Virus record (IMG/VR): IMGVR_UViG_3300025133_000114
Location: 1-59,326 of that record
DNA length: 59,326 nt
DNA from: a virus
Strand: one strand, 5' to 3'
In this document: in pieces, positions 1-8,407 of the stretch
Numbering within the stretch: the stretch's first letter is position 1
Layout of the letters: every line of letters starts with the position of its first letter
Made by a program: the position numbers and the translations under genes
The notes under the pieces: model-generated
What the model saw: the letters and a program-made list of their open reading frames with translations, nothing else
What the model was told of the DNA's origin: nothing
The model's database searches: none

Positions 1-1089
1 GTCCTTGACGATTTATTGCAGAGCTTAGACTACTTGGATAGGGAAGGGAACAGGGAACCAGTTATCGGTGGCGATCCAGGCACTGATCCTCCTGGCACTG
101 ATCCTCCTGGCACTGATCCTCCTGGCATTCAGCCACCCCCGCCCCCGCCACCACCCGGCGTGCCGGAATTTAAGATTCCTGTTCTTATTCGTTTCGACGA
201 CGATGATATAAAGTATTACAAGCTTAACGCGAGGTATCTCAACAAGCAAGGAAATAGGGAAAAAGCGGAGGAAGCCCTCAAGGCTATGGAAAACAGCACA
301 GTGATAGGGCGTGAATTGCAGGAGAGCGAGGCATTTATGCAGTTATTCGAGCTTTCGTCCGACCTTCACGAAGAGGAAGCAGGCAGCCTTCAGAACACAG
401 ACAGCTTTGAGAGAGAATTTGGTCGCGGCACCCGTGCTGATAATCTGAAGATTGCCATTCAAAAGACGGGTCGTCGGCGTAAGCTGAGGAGCGGTGCCAG
501 AACAAAACCAGTCTTCTACTATGTCTTCGACAAATCAATCCAGGGTGATCTAGATAAGCTGGGCACAGGGGCTAAGTTTAATCACTTCGTTAGTCGTGTT
601 CTTAGAAAGGCGATTGCGGCAGTTAAGAACAAAGGCAACAAGGCTTTAACTCCAGAAGAAGCATACTACGCCATCAAGAGGAAGGGAGGCGGAGGCACTG
701 GCATGAAGGGTCTCAGCATCAAGGAGGCAATCGAAATTTTAAGAGCGTATAAGGTTGTTGAAGGCGAACTTGCTCAGGTAGCGAAGAAGAAGACGAAGAA
801 GACAGTGAAGAAGGGTAAGAAGCCTGGCAAGAAAGCTTCGGCTAAGCCACATGGTCCCGTCTGGTCTCCAGAGACTGGCAAGGAGGGGGAGCCCGTTAAG
901 GCTTCGGCGGCTAAGCCACGCAGTTCCGGCTCCAAGCTTGATAGACGCCAAAGGCAGCGCGACCGTCGAGACCAAAAATCAGCCAAGGGGTTCGGTCGAA
1001 TGGGCGAATCAGTGGATGAATCAATTCAAGAATGCCGCTCGAAGGCAAGCGAAGAGAAATTTGAAAAACTTATTAATGGACTTTTCTAG
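1..1089 (+). CDS. Virion-region protein with proline-rich linker, 5' end cut off
   Basis: I do not recognise this protein. The frame is open from base 1, so the gene probably starts upstream; the first possible start inside the window is a TTG at 16. A low-complexity stretch near residues 20-50 holds three Gly-Thr-Asp-Pro-Pro repeats and then a run of prolines, which looks like a flexible linker. The middle part is mixed alpha/beta. The C-terminal third is very rich in Lys and Arg (about residues 250-330) and could bind nucleic acid or be a disordered virion tail. It lies upstream of small late genes and the head module. A structural or head-associated role is inferred from context only. Confidence 0.6.
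   Translation, partial: VLDDLLQSLDYLDREGNREPVIGGDPGTDPPGTDPPGTDPPGIQPPPPPPPPGVPEFKIPVLIRFDDDDIKYYKLNARYLNKQGNREKAEEALKAMENSTVIGRELQESEAFMQLFELSSDLHEEEAGSLQNTDSFEREFGRGTRADNLKIAIQKTGRRRKLRSGARTKPVFYYVFDKSIQGDLDKLGTGAKFNHFVSRVLRKAIAAVKNKGNKALTPEEAYYAIKRKGGGGTGMKGLSIKEAIEILRAYKVVEGELAQVAKKKTKKTVKKGKKPGKKASAKPHGPVWSPETGKEGEPVKASAAKPRSSGSKLDRRQRQRDRRDQKSAKGFGRMGESVDESIQECRSKASEEKFEKLINGLF
79..123 (+). repeat. Three tandem 15-bp repeats inside a coding region
   Basis: The unit GGCACTGATCCTCCT occurs three times in exact tandem and encodes Gly-Thr-Asp-Pro-Pro. Because the unit is a multiple of three, copy number can change without breaking the frame. It forms the start of the proline-rich linker. 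Confidence 0.9.
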
Positions 1090-1100
1090 CAGGAGTAGTG

Positions 1101-1511
1101 GTGAAGAAGGCAGAATTAAAAAGGCTCTTGAAGCCATTGGTTAAAGAGTGTATCAAAGAATGCCTTCATGAAGAAGGCGTTCTTTCTTCCGTCATATCAG
1201 AGGTTGTAAAAGGTATGAATGGCGCTGTCATACAAGAGAGGGCTACACCTGTTGTGTCTGTTGCGCCCTCCCCGCCCCCCAGAAGAAATAATGTTCTTAG
1301 GGAGCAAAAGCGTAAATTGCTCGATGCGATTGGGAAAGATTCATATGGTGGCGTCGATATTTTTGAAGGTATGGCACCCCTACCTCCGCAGTTATCGCCA
1401 CAGGACGCGGCGTCGAATCCGTTAGGGGGTGTGGCACCCGCTGACCCCGGTGTGGATATCTCTGGTATTGTTGCGCTTGGAGGAAAAAAATGGAAAGCTT
1501 TCATGGGCTAG
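1101..1511 (+). CDS. Hypothetical protein with basic N-terminal helix
   Basis: This is a protein of about 136 residues of unknown function. The AGGAG ribosome-binding site at 1091-1095 is only 2 nt from a GTG at 1098 but 5 nt from the GTG at 1101, so I prefer 1101. The first 25 residues form a basic amphipathic helix (KKAELKRLLKPLVKECIKEC) that resembles the N-terminal leaders of other accessory proteins in this window. The rest is Pro/Gly-rich and probably disordered. It follows the preceding gene by about 10 nt and is probably cotranscribed with it. Confidence 0.6.
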   Translation: MKKAELKRLLKPLVKECIKECLHEEGVLSSVISEVVKGMNGAVIQERATPVVSVAPSPPPRRNNVLREQKRKLLDAIGKDSYGGVDIFEGMAPLPPQLSPQDAASNPLGGVAPADPGVDISGIVALGGKKWKAFMG

Positions 1512-1513
1512 GG

Positions 1514-1522
1514 ACTATTTAA
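1514..1522 (+). promoter_or_regulatory. Putative late promoter box ACTATTTAA
   Basis: This matches 8 of 9 bases of the recurring ACTATTTAT box and ends 15 nt before the start codon at 1538. That gap is the shortest of the set, so this copy is less certain. Confidence 0.4.
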
Positions 1523-1537
1523 AAGAAAGAGGAAAAA

Positions 1538-1984
1538 ATGTCAACATTTAATAAATACACCGTCGGCTTAAACCACGTCGGCTCATATCAGGCGAGTTCG
1601 AGACCTTACACCACGGCTTCGTGTGACGTTCCGGCATCAGGCACTAATATGGCACTTGCCTTTGAGGTATCGCTTCCAAGTGTTAGCAGGTTTGTAACTA
1701 TTAGGCACGATGGCAATGATACATATTCTGATGCGAATATGTCGGATATGCGCTTTGCGTTTTCCTCGGGAGGTCTCGGACCATCGAGCAACTATGTAAC
1801 CCTGGAGCCTTCTTCTTCTTACACTGCCGACTTCAGGGTAACTAAAATTTATCTTATGAATCACGGTAACGGTGCAGGAAACTATATTGGCAAAGCTACT
1901 GTTATTGCTGGTTTGACTAACATCTCTTCTTCGCACCTTGTTGATAGCTGGGAAGGCTGGGATGGTGTTGGACCTTCTGACTGA
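1538..1984 (+). CDS. Putative virion structural protein
   Basis: This 148-residue protein is rich in Ser, Thr, Gly and aromatic residues, with alternating hydrophobic stretches that suggest an all-beta fold. It has no signal peptide or membrane segment. An AGAGGAAAAA ribosome-binding site precedes the ATG. The stop overlaps the next start as TGATG, so the two are translationally coupled. Composition and place at the start of the head module suggest a surface or decoration protein, but I cannot assign a family. Confidence 0.6.
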   Translation: MSTFNKYTVGLNHVGSYQASSRPYTTASCDVPASGTNMALAFEVSLPSVSRFVTIRHDGNDTYSDANMSDMRFAFSSGGLGPSSNYVTLEPSSSYTADFRVTKIYLMNHGNGAGNYIGKATVIAGLTNISSSHLVDSWEGWDGVGPSD

Positions 1985-2688
1985 TGCCACAGAACTCTTT
2001 TACACCGGCAGGGGATTCTTCCTTTGCTGCCCTTCTCAGACAGGGCGCTCCCTGGGCTACAGTCACCGGGTTTAATAAAGCATCATCCGTGGTCGATGCA
2101 GGAACTACGGATATTATGTTTCAGGCGCGTTTGCAGGGATCTACTTTTCATTGCAGTCGCGGTTTTATGTACTTTGATCTCGAAGGGACTGCTTTACCAT
2201 CTTATACAAAATTTATTAAGCTAAGAAAAGCTCGGCTAACCTTAACTGTTTCTTCTAAAAGCGGATCACAAGCCAATGCTCATAAGTTCAGAATCTTTGC
2301 TATGGATCCCGCCACCGCCGGCTTCAACCCTCATATCAATGATTACGTTAATTTCCACAACAACGTGTCCTCTGCTGATTTCGAAGTAACTGGTACCGGA
2401 ACACTAAACTGCGATATTATCGGTGGCAGGCTCCTCAAGTGGATTGAAACAAAGATTAAAAGAAGAGAAGATCTGTATCTAATGATACGGAACTTCAATG
2501 ATGTCGGCGGCACTGACCCTTCTGGGAACAACTATGCTGCATGTCGGAGCCCGACATACGGCACACCGGCACTGAAGCCCGAGTTTACTCTATCATATAC
2601 ACTCCGTCAAGGGCGCAAGGCTCTCGGCGGCGGATTCAGCAACGGGAGTGTAAAAGCAAGAGGAACAAACGGATTTGGTAATTTTTAA
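1984..2688 (+). CDS. Putative virion structural protein, beta-rich
   Basis: This 234-residue protein begins inside the stop codon of the preceding gene (TGATG). The sequence has long beta-prone stretches and a region around residues 60-150 that reads like a jelly-roll or carbohydrate-binding sandwich, ending in a Gly/Ser/Lys-rich tail. I know no catalytic motif in it. Coupling to the 1538 gene suggests the two products work together in the virion. A decoration, head-fibre or adhesin-like role is possible. Confidence 0.6.
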   Translation: MPQNSFTPAGDSSFAALLRQGAPWATVTGFNKASSVVDAGTTDIMFQARLQGSTFHCSRGFMYFDLEGTALPSYTKFIKLRKARLTLTVSSKSGSQANAHKFRIFAMDPATAGFNPHINDYVNFHNNVSSADFEVTGTGTLNCDIIGGRLLKWIETKIKRREDLYLMIRNFNDVGGTDPSGNNYAACRSPTYGTPALKPEFTLSYTLRQGRKALGGGFSNGSVKARGTNGFGNF

Positions 2689-2699
2689 AAGGAAGAATA

Positions 2700-2942
2700 A
2701 TGTCTTATAGAGATAGGAAGTTCGTGGCAAACGGCAACAAGCCGTCTCATGTTACGGTCACCCCAAAGAGAAATGAGCATCCTGAAAGATTAATAAAAAG
2801 GTTTTTAAGAAAGGTGAAGAAATCACGCATTCTAGAAGAGGTGCGAGACAGGAGATTTTATGAAAAACCATCTGCCAAACGAAGAAAAAAACGACTACAG
2901 CGTGAAAGAGTTTTGAAAAAATTGGCTGATCAGGCAGCTTAA
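2700..2942 (+). CDS. rpsU: Ribosomal protein bS21 homologue
   Basis: This 80-residue basic protein closely matches bacterial small-subunit protein S21. The core covers about residues 25-70: NEHPERLIKRF, then EEVRDRRFYEKPSAKRRKK, equivalent to the cellular NEPFDVALRRF and AEVRRREFYEKPTTERKR. bS21 sits near the 3' end of 16S rRNA beside the anti-Shine-Dalgarno region, so a phage copy could bias host ribosomes toward phage mRNAs. The N-terminal 20 residues are an extension relative to cellular S21. An AAGGAAG site precedes the ATG. It lies between virion genes and the scaffold gene, so it is probably expressed late. Identification is from visible sequence similarity; replacement of host S21 is inference. 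Confidence 0.88.
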   Translation: MSYRDRKFVANGNKPSHVTVTPKRNEHPERLIKRFLRKVKKSRILEEVRDRRFYEKPSAKRRKKRLQRERVLKKLADQAA

Positions 2943-2962
2943 GGTGTACGAGAGTGAAAACA

Positions 2963-3037
2963 ATGAGATTAATACGGGAATTTGTAATTTTTACATACTA
3001 CTTATTTGTGAAAAAGAATCTTCTTTTGGAGAAATAG
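2963..3037 (+). other. 24-codon ORF with N-terminus like prohead protease gp21
   Basis: This ORF begins MRLIREFVIF and ends after 24 codons. The M-(R/K)-L-I-R-E-(F/Y)-V start resembles, as I remember them, the first residues of T4-type prohead proteases, whose gene normally lies directly upstream of the gp22 scaffold gene, exactly as here. It could be the remnant of a lost or moved protease gene, a leader peptide, or chance. The late-promoter-like box at 2997 lies inside it. Confidence 0.25.
2997..3005 (+). promoter_or_regulatory. Putative late promoter box ACTACTTAT
   Basis: This differs from the ACTATTTAT box at one base. It lies 36 nt before the scaffold start and is the only candidate late promoter close ahead of the scaffold and major capsid genes. 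Confidence 0.5.
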
Positions 3038-3041
3038 ATAA

Positions 3042-4385
3042 ATGTCAGCACTATTAGAGCAAGCGATTATAGATGCAACAGCTTTGAAAGAAGCCGCACT
3101 TAAAAGCGCAGAGAATTCCATTCTTGAGAAGTATGCTCCCGAAGTCAGGAACGCCGTGGCTTCTTTACTGGAACAGGACGAAGCTTTGGATGATTTCGAT
3201 ATGGAAGCTGGCACCGAAGAGGGCTCTGAACATGACCTTAGCCTTGGAGCCGAAGAAGGCGAGAAGCTTTGCCCGTGCCCTGATGACGATGAGGTGGTCA
3301 ACGTCGATTTCGAATACCTTCAAACTCTGATGGACGAGGTGCCCGAGGGCGATCCTGTGGACTTAGGGAGCGAAGTAGCAGAAGAAGGGGGCGACGAAGA
3401 CGAACTTGAGTTGACAGAGGCGCTTCTGGAAGCCATTGAAGAAGCCGCACGCTGTGATGATCGCCGTCGCGGCACCACCATCAACGAATATGGGTACCGC
3501 AAGCGCCCCGACTATGACGAAGAATGCGTTGAGCGGGCGTACAACGACGCAGGGATGACCTGGGAACAAGCCGAAAAGTTCTGTCAGAAACGCGGTCGCG
3601 ATGGGCGGCGTCCCTCGTTTGACGAGATTCCTTCTACCTTCGATGAAATTGACCCAACACTGGATGAAGAGGTGCTGGAGGAAGAGGGATCCGATTGTGT
3701 CAAGGAATACAGAGCCGGTGGGCTGACTGAAAAGGAGTACCTGGAATGCCTTAAAAGAGCGAGGCGTTACAACGAACAGACCGAAGTCGAACTCACCGAA
3801 GAGAACATCGATGCAATCCTTGAAGAATTGGTCGTGGATATCAGACCAGAAAAGAGCGGTTGGGCAGGAACACCTGCAACCGTTTCGAACCATTATGCTG
3901 AGCTTGAACTCGCCCGTCTGGCGTCTACTGAAGCTCAGGAAGAAATTAAAATTATGAAACAAGCTCTTGGTAATATCAAGAAGGATTATGCCCAAATGAA
4001 CGAAAGTTTGAAGAAAGCACATTCCAAAAACAAGAAGCTTGTTAAAACACTTTCTAGTATGAAGGGGAAACTTGAAGAAGTACACCTTTCTAATGCTAGA
4101 TTATTTTACACGAATCGTGTACTGAGTAGTAGCTCCCTGAATGAGCGGCAAAAGTTAAAAATTGCCGAAGCTATTTCGGATTCTCGTTCTGTAAATGAGG
4201 CGAAGATCGTTTATGAGACTCTTCAAAACGCAGTGGGTCCTTCTTCTACAAAGAAGGGACCAAAATCACTGAGTGAAGCAATTAATCGAAATTCCCCTTT
4301 GATGGCTCGCAGAGAGTCGTCAAGCAGTGCTGATACGTCTGCTGTCCAGCGTATGCAAAGATTAGCAGGCATTTCTAAAAAATAA
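3042..4385 (+). CDS. Prohead core scaffold, T4 gp22-like
   Basis: This 447-residue protein is strongly acidic in its first half (long Glu/Asp runs, about residues 40-270) and coiled-coil in its second half (about residues 280-400). The C-terminal part contains ARLFYTNRVL followed by SLNERQKLKIAEAISDS, a segment I recognise from T4-type prohead core proteins. It is longer than T4 gp22 (about 270 residues) because of the acidic N-terminal insertion, which itself contains a short Cys-bearing segment (LCPCPDD). It sits directly upstream of the major capsid gene, as in T4. Scaffold proteins fill the prohead and are degraded by the prohead protease before packaging. Confidence 0.8.
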   Translation: MSALLEQAIIDATALKEAALKSAENSILEKYAPEVRNAVASLLEQDEALDDFDMEAGTEEGSEHDLSLGAEEGEKLCPCPDDDEVVNVDFEYLQTLMDEVPEGDPVDLGSEVAEEGGDEDELELTEALLEAIEEAARCDDRRRGTTINEYGYRKRPDYDEECVERAYNDAGMTWEQAEKFCQKRGRDGRRPSFDEIPSTFDEIDPTLDEEVLEEEGSDCVKEYRAGGLTEKEYLECLKRARRYNEQTEVELTEENIDAILEELVVDIRPEKSGWAGTPATVSNHYAELELARLASTEAQEEIKIMKQALGNIKKDYAQMNESLKKAHSKNKKLVKTLSSMKGKLEEVHLSNARLFYTNRVLSSSSLNERQKLKIAEAISDSRSVNEAKIVYETLQNAVGPSSTKKGPKSLSEAINRNSPLMARRESSSSADTSAVQRMQRLAGISKK

Positions 4386-4403
4386 AAAAGGAGGACTAAT
4401 AAA

Positions 4404-6188
4404 ATGTCTATTTTAGAAAAATTAACAGAAGGTATTGTTAGTAGAGATCTCCGTCAAGAAGGTACTGCTCTTCTCTCCAAGTGGGAAAGAACAGGACTTC
4501 TGGAAGGTCTCGGCGATGACCGTAAGAAAGAAACGATGGCACGTTTGCTGGAAAACCAAGCTAAGCAGCTTCTCAAAGAAGCCGCTGGGTCTTCGATGGC
4601 TCAGGGTGATGTTGAGGGCTTCGCAGCAGTGGCGTTCCCAATCGTTCGTCGCGTTTTCGGTGGTTTAATTGCCAATGATCTGGTCAGTGTGCAGCCTATG
4701 AGCTTGCCGTCTGGTCTGATCTTTTTCCTTGACTTCACGTTTGGTGATACCAAGCTGGGTCAGGATCTCGGTGACTCGTTATATGGTGGCGGGGTTGTCG
4801 GTCAGCAGTTAACTGGCGGCGTCTCTCTTACCGGCGATAGCATCGACAAGGGACCGTATAACCTCAATAACGGGTTTGCTTCCGCAACAGGTAGCGCCGT
4901 TATCACGACCATGGAGCTTGTTGCTTCTGGTACCGTTGGTGCCGCAGGTGCAGGCAGCTACCCGATTACGCAGACGGCTATGGACACCCTCAACAAGCTC
5001 ACTCGGTGGGATCCTGATCTTTCCGGTTCGGATGTTGTTGTTGTCATTGCCACCGGTTCGGGTGATCTAGGGCAGTGGAACGTGCGTGACTTTGTTGGGT
5101 TTGCTTCGACTGATGGTGCTGCGGCTCCTGGTCGGCTTGTCCGCCACTTGACCCAGATTAACTCTGGCTCGGTTGGTGCTGCCCCTGGCAGTACTTCCTA
5201 CAAGGTACAGCTTGTCTTCGAAGCAACTGGTTCGCAGGTTCTCGATGCTGGCGCGGCTGGTGCAACTTCTCTCTTGAGTATAGTCACCGGTTCGCACGTT
5301 AAGAACTTTGGCTTCGTCATTGGAGACAACTTCACTGGAACGGCAACGGCTGGAGCGTCTCAAGCTGTTGGTGCAGTGAGAGCGACCACCACCTGGGGTC
5401 TTGAGGACCAATCTGCCATTCCCGAGATCGACATCAAGGTTGACTCTGTGAGTGTCACGGCTATGACCAAGAAGCTGAAAGCCAAGTGGACGCCTGAGTT
5501 GGGACAGGATCTGAATGCCTATCACAACTTGGATGCCGAGGTTGAGCTTACAAGCATCCTGTCTGAGCAGATTGCCCTTGAGATCGACCGTGAGATTCTT
5601 GAGGATCTCATTAAGGGTGCGACTGCTGGTACTTACTACTGGTCTCGTTCGCCGGGTCTGTTCGTTAATCGAACTACTGGTGCCGAGGTTGGCGCAAGTG
5701 CGGCTGCTCCGGACTTCACGGGTACTGTTTCTGAGTGGTATGAGACTCTTGCCGAGACGATCAATGATGTGTCGGCTCAGATCCATCGGAAGACTCTCCG
5801 TGGTGGTGCTAACTTCGTGGTGGTTTCACCCGAGGTTGCCAACATCCTTGAGTTCACTGCTGGATTCCGCGCTAGTGTCACTGCTGATCAGGACAAGGGT
5901 TCCATTGGTGCTGTGAACACCGGTTCTCTCTCTAAGAAGTTCGACGTGTTCGTCGACCCCTACTTCCCACGGAACGTTGTTCTTGTTGGTCGTAAGGGTG
6001 GTAGCTTCCTTGAGAGCGGCTATGTTTACGCTCCGTATGTACCCCTCCAGGTCACGCCGACTATCTTCGGTGTCGAGGACTTCGTGCCCCGTAAGGGTGT
6101 CATGACTCGGTACGCCAAGAAAATGGTGCGCCCTGACATGTACGGTCTGGTCATCGTTCGCGGATTGCTTGGTGAGTCTGGAGCTTAA
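4404..6188 (+). CDS. Major capsid protein, T4 gp23-like
   Basis: This 594-residue protein carries the gp23 hallmark near residues 75-110, AFPIVRRVFGGLIANDLVSV followed by QPMSLPSGL and a hydrophobic FFLDF. The C-terminal RPDMYGLVIVRG motif is also typical. Length is near T4 gp23 (521) with an extra Gly/Ser/Thr-rich insertion at about residues 120-330. The first ~65 residues are helical and probably form the propeptide removed by the prohead protease, as in T4. A strong GGAGG site precedes the ATG, and a strong terminator follows, consistent with very high expression. Confidence 0.95.
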   Translation: MSILEKLTEGIVSRDLRQEGTALLSKWERTGLLEGLGDDRKKETMARLLENQAKQLLKEAAGSSMAQGDVEGFAAVAFPIVRRVFGGLIANDLVSVQPMSLPSGLIFFLDFTFGDTKLGQDLGDSLYGGGVVGQQLTGGVSLTGDSIDKGPYNLNNGFASATGSAVITTMELVASGTVGAAGAGSYPITQTAMDTLNKLTRWDPDLSGSDVVVVIATGSGDLGQWNVRDFVGFASTDGAAAPGRLVRHLTQINSGSVGAAPGSTSYKVQLVFEATGSQVLDAGAAGATSLLSIVTGSHVKNFGFVIGDNFTGTATAGASQAVGAVRATTTWGLEDQSAIPEIDIKVDSVSVTAMTKKLKAKWTPELGQDLNAYHNLDAEVELTSILSEQIALEIDREILEDLIKGATAGTYYWSRSPGLFVNRTTGAEVGASAAAPDFTGTVSEWYETLAETINDVSAQIHRKTLRGGANFVVVSPEVANILEFTAGFRASVTADQDKGSIGAVNTGSLSKKFDVFVDPYFPRNVVLVGRKGGSFLESGYVYAPYVPLQVTPTIFGVEDFVPRKGVMTRYAKKMVRPDMYGLVIVRGLLGESGA

Positions 6189-6221
6189 TAGCTACTAATT
6201 CATAAAGTACGAACAAAACCA

Positions 6222-6250
6222 ACCCGCTCTCTTCGGAGGGCGGGTTTTTT
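6222..6250 (+). terminator. Rho-independent terminator after major capsid gene
   Basis: ACCCGCTCTC pairs with GAGGGCGGGT (10-bp stem with one G-U pair) around a TTCG tetraloop, followed by six T residues. It lies 34 nt after the capsid stop codon and upstream of the next late promoter box. Confidence 0.93.
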
Positions 6251-6280
6251 ACTTTTAATTGTTTAGTTGGAACATTGAAA

Positions 6281-6289
6281 ACTATTTAT
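6281..6289 (+). promoter_or_regulatory. Putative late promoter box ACTATTTAT
   Basis: An exact copy of the recurring box lies between the capsid terminator and the gene at 6321, with 31 nt to the start codon. Confidence 0.7.
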
Positions 6290-6320
6290 AATATCCATTT
6301 AGAATTATGAGGAGACAAAC

Positions 6321-6584
6321 ATGGGAAAGAAAAGAAGAATGATCGCACATCCGGAGAAATACGGAAGAAAGTTTGCGTCACATCCCGCTTTGAGCAGAGT
6401 TACTAATCAGGAACAAGCAGAGGAATTGCCTGCCGTTGTTGCCGAGACTCCCACTCCGGTGTTAAAAGCCGCGAAAGAGGAGTTGGCTCCTAAGCCCAAG
6501 ACAGCCGCTGTTCCCAAGAAGAGGGTTGCTACCAGATCTAGGACTGTTAAGCCGAGAGCTAAAAAGACAACTTCTAAGAAGTAG
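6321..6584 (+). CDS. Small Lys/Ala-rich basic protein
   Basis: This 87-residue protein starts MGKKRRMIAHPEKYGRKFAS and ends in an Ala-Pro-Lys-rich tail that looks like a histone H1 C-terminus. I know similar small basic proteins placed after the major capsid gene in aquatic T4-like phages, but no function. Charge and late promoter suggest a DNA-binding internal head protein or assembly factor. GGAGA precedes the start. Confidence 0.7.
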   Translation: MGKKRRMIAHPEKYGRKFASHPALSRVTNQEQAEELPAVVAETPTPVLKAAKEELAPKPKTAAVPKKRVATRSRTVKPRAKKTTSKK

Positions 6585-6605
6585 CGCTCTTTTGTGGTGT
6601 GGCTG

Positions 6606-6614
6606 ACTATTTAC
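6606..6614 (+). promoter_or_regulatory. Putative late promoter box ACTATTTAC
   Basis: The box matches 8 of 9 bases and lies 17 nt before the neck-protein start at 6632, just upstream of its AGGAGG site. Confidence 0.55.
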
Positions 6615-6631
6615 GATAGGAGGAACCCTGC

Positions 6632-7909
6632 ATGGCTATACCTAAATTAAGCCCCGTAAGCCAGACGAGTGCGGTTGTACTTCCATCTGTTGGTACAACT
6701 ACCGATGTTTCGTCTGCTTGCCCGTTAGGAATCTATACTGGATCCACTGACTTCTTGTCAGGGGCTTCTGATCAGGTCGCCTACACGTATCAGAAACTTG
6801 GCGGGGATATTCTGGATATTGAGGTTACGTCTGGCTCTGTTTATGCCAACTACGAAGAAGCCTGTTTAGAATACTCCTACATCATTAACACACATCAGGC
6901 TAAAAACATCATTGGTGATGTTCTGGGGCACGCCACAGCCAGCTTTGATCATAACGGGATTATGACGGGCGGCGATACTTTAAGCGGGAGCAACATAGAG
7001 TTAAAGTATCCCAAATTTGATCTGAGATACCCCAAACGTGTCGGACCCGCCGTGGCTGGCTACGCTGGCTTCGGAGGGATGAAACCTTTCTATTCAGCTT
7101 CCATAGCTCTGCAAAACGGGGTCCAAGATTATGACCTACAGACTCTTATTTCAAGCTCTGCTGCGGTTTCGGACTCTGGGAAGCCTTATGCGTTACAGGT
7201 CGGCAACAATAGGCTTACAATTGAGAGAGTCTTCTATAAGACACCTCAGTCTATGTGGCGTTTCTTTGGCTACTATGGCGGATTAAATGTTGTCGGCAAC
7301 GGCTCCATTTATGGCTATGGGCAGTATACGGATGACTCTACCTTCGAGATTGTTCCAGTATGGCAGAACAAGATGCAGGCTGCGGCTTATGAAGACCACC
7401 TTTATACTAGGTTGTCACACTATTCTTATGAGATACACAATAACAAATTAAGAATATTTCCTGAGCCCGATGCTGATATCGTTGAAAACATATGGGTTAC
7501 TTTCACAATAAATAATCAGGAAAACGCTTGGGATGATCAAACGGGGCAGGATACCGGGACAAGAGGCATCAACAATATGAATACGATCCCGTTCACAAAC
7601 ATCCCTTATAGCTCCATAAACTCAATAGGTAAGCAATGGATTCGAAGATTCGCGCTGGCGCTCACAAAAGAAACCTTGGGTCAAGTAAGGAGTAAGTTCG
7701 GCAGTATACCGATTCCCGGAGAGACAGTTAACTTAAACGGTTCGGATTTGCTCTCACAATCTAAAGATGAGCAAGAAAAGCTGAGGGAAGAGCTTAAAAC
7801 AACCTTGGATGAGATGACTTACGCGAAGATAGCGGAACAGGAAGCTAATTTAATGTCGAGCGTCAACACCTCCAACAAATATGTGCCGCTCTTAATCTAT
7901 CAAGGCTAA
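6632..7909 (+). CDS. Neck protein, T4 gp13-like
   Basis: This 425-residue head-completion protein has the signature EEACLEYSYIINTHQAKN near residue 75 and, toward the C-terminus, LGQVRSKFGSIPIPGETVNL followed by NGSDLL, both typical of T4-type gp13 neck proteins as I know them. In T4, gp13 and gp14 bind the portal after packaging and form the site where the tail attaches. It is longer than T4 gp13 (309) through a central Gly/Tyr-rich insertion. The gp14-like gene follows after 6 nt, conserving the T4 pairing. Confidence 0.7.
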   Translation: MAIPKLSPVSQTSAVVLPSVGTTTDVSSACPLGIYTGSTDFLSGASDQVAYTYQKLGGDILDIEVTSGSVYANYEEACLEYSYIINTHQAKNIIGDVLGHATASFDHNGIMTGGDTLSGSNIELKYPKFDLRYPKRVGPAVAGYAGFGGMKPFYSASIALQNGVQDYDLQTLISSSAAVSDSGKPYALQVGNNRLTIERVFYKTPQSMWRFFGYYGGLNVVGNGSIYGYGQYTDDSTFEIVPVWQNKMQAAAYEDHLYTRLSHYSYEIHNNKLRIFPEPDADIVENIWVTFTINNQENAWDDQTGQDTGTRGINNMNTIPFTNIPYSSINSIGKQWIRRFALALTKETLGQVRSKFGSIPIPGETVNLNGSDLLSQSKDEQEKLREELKTTLDEMTYAKIAEQEANLMSSVNTSNKYVPLLIYQG

Positions 7910-7915
7910 AACAAC

Positions 7916-8407
7916 ATGTCTACGAACAATAAATGGTCACAGCCTGCACAGCCTCCCCCTCCGCTTTTCACAGGGAAAAAGGAGAGGGACTTAGTAAAGC
8001 AAGTAAACGACGAATTAATTGAAAAAGTAATAGGTCAGGCTGTTGTCTACTACCCTATCGACGTTGATAGAACGAATTTTCATGATTTATACGGGGAAGC
8101 GATAGTAAAAAACTTTTTGCCACCCGTCCGTGTAATGGCTCTTATCGAGATGATAGATTACCAGACATCATACACGGATAATATTGGTTTAGATTTCGAA
8201 GCAAACATTAATATTCACTTCCATCGCAGAAGGTTGACAGAAGATCAGGATTTGTATGTTCGTCAGGGTGATTTCGTCTTGTATGGGGATATATACTATG
8301 AGATCGTCAAGTTAACTGAATCTCGGCTATTCGGTCAGATAGACCACAGAATGGAAATAGCTGCACACTGTACAGCGGTTAGGGAGGGGACTTTTAATGC
8401 CCAGTGA
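7916..8407 (+). CDS. Neck protein, probably gp14-like
   Basis: This 163-residue virion protein contains ERDLVKQVNDELIEKVIGQA, then YYPIDVDRTNFHDLYGEAI and a Pro-Pro-Val, a pattern I associate with the second neck protein of aquatic T4-like phages. It is shorter than T4 gp14 (256). It follows the gp13-like gene and overlaps the next gene by 11 nt. The gp14 assignment rests on order and pattern, so it is moderate. Confidence 0.55.
   Translation: MSTNNKWSQPAQPPPPLFTGKKERDLVKQVNDELIEKVIGQAVVYYPIDVDRTNFHDLYGEAIVKNFLPPVRVMALIEMIDYQTSYTDNIGLDFEANINIHFHRRRLTEDQDLYVRQGDFVLYGDIYYEIVKLTESRLFGQIDHRMEIAAHCTAVREGTFNAQ

Noticed and set aside
3363-4085. 240-codon open frame on the minus strand
   Set aside because: Antisense to the prohead scaffold gene; explained by its Glu/Asp-rich codons.
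5067-5786. 239-codon open frame on the minus strand
   Set aside because: Antisense to the major capsid gene; no ribosome-binding site and no domain seen.
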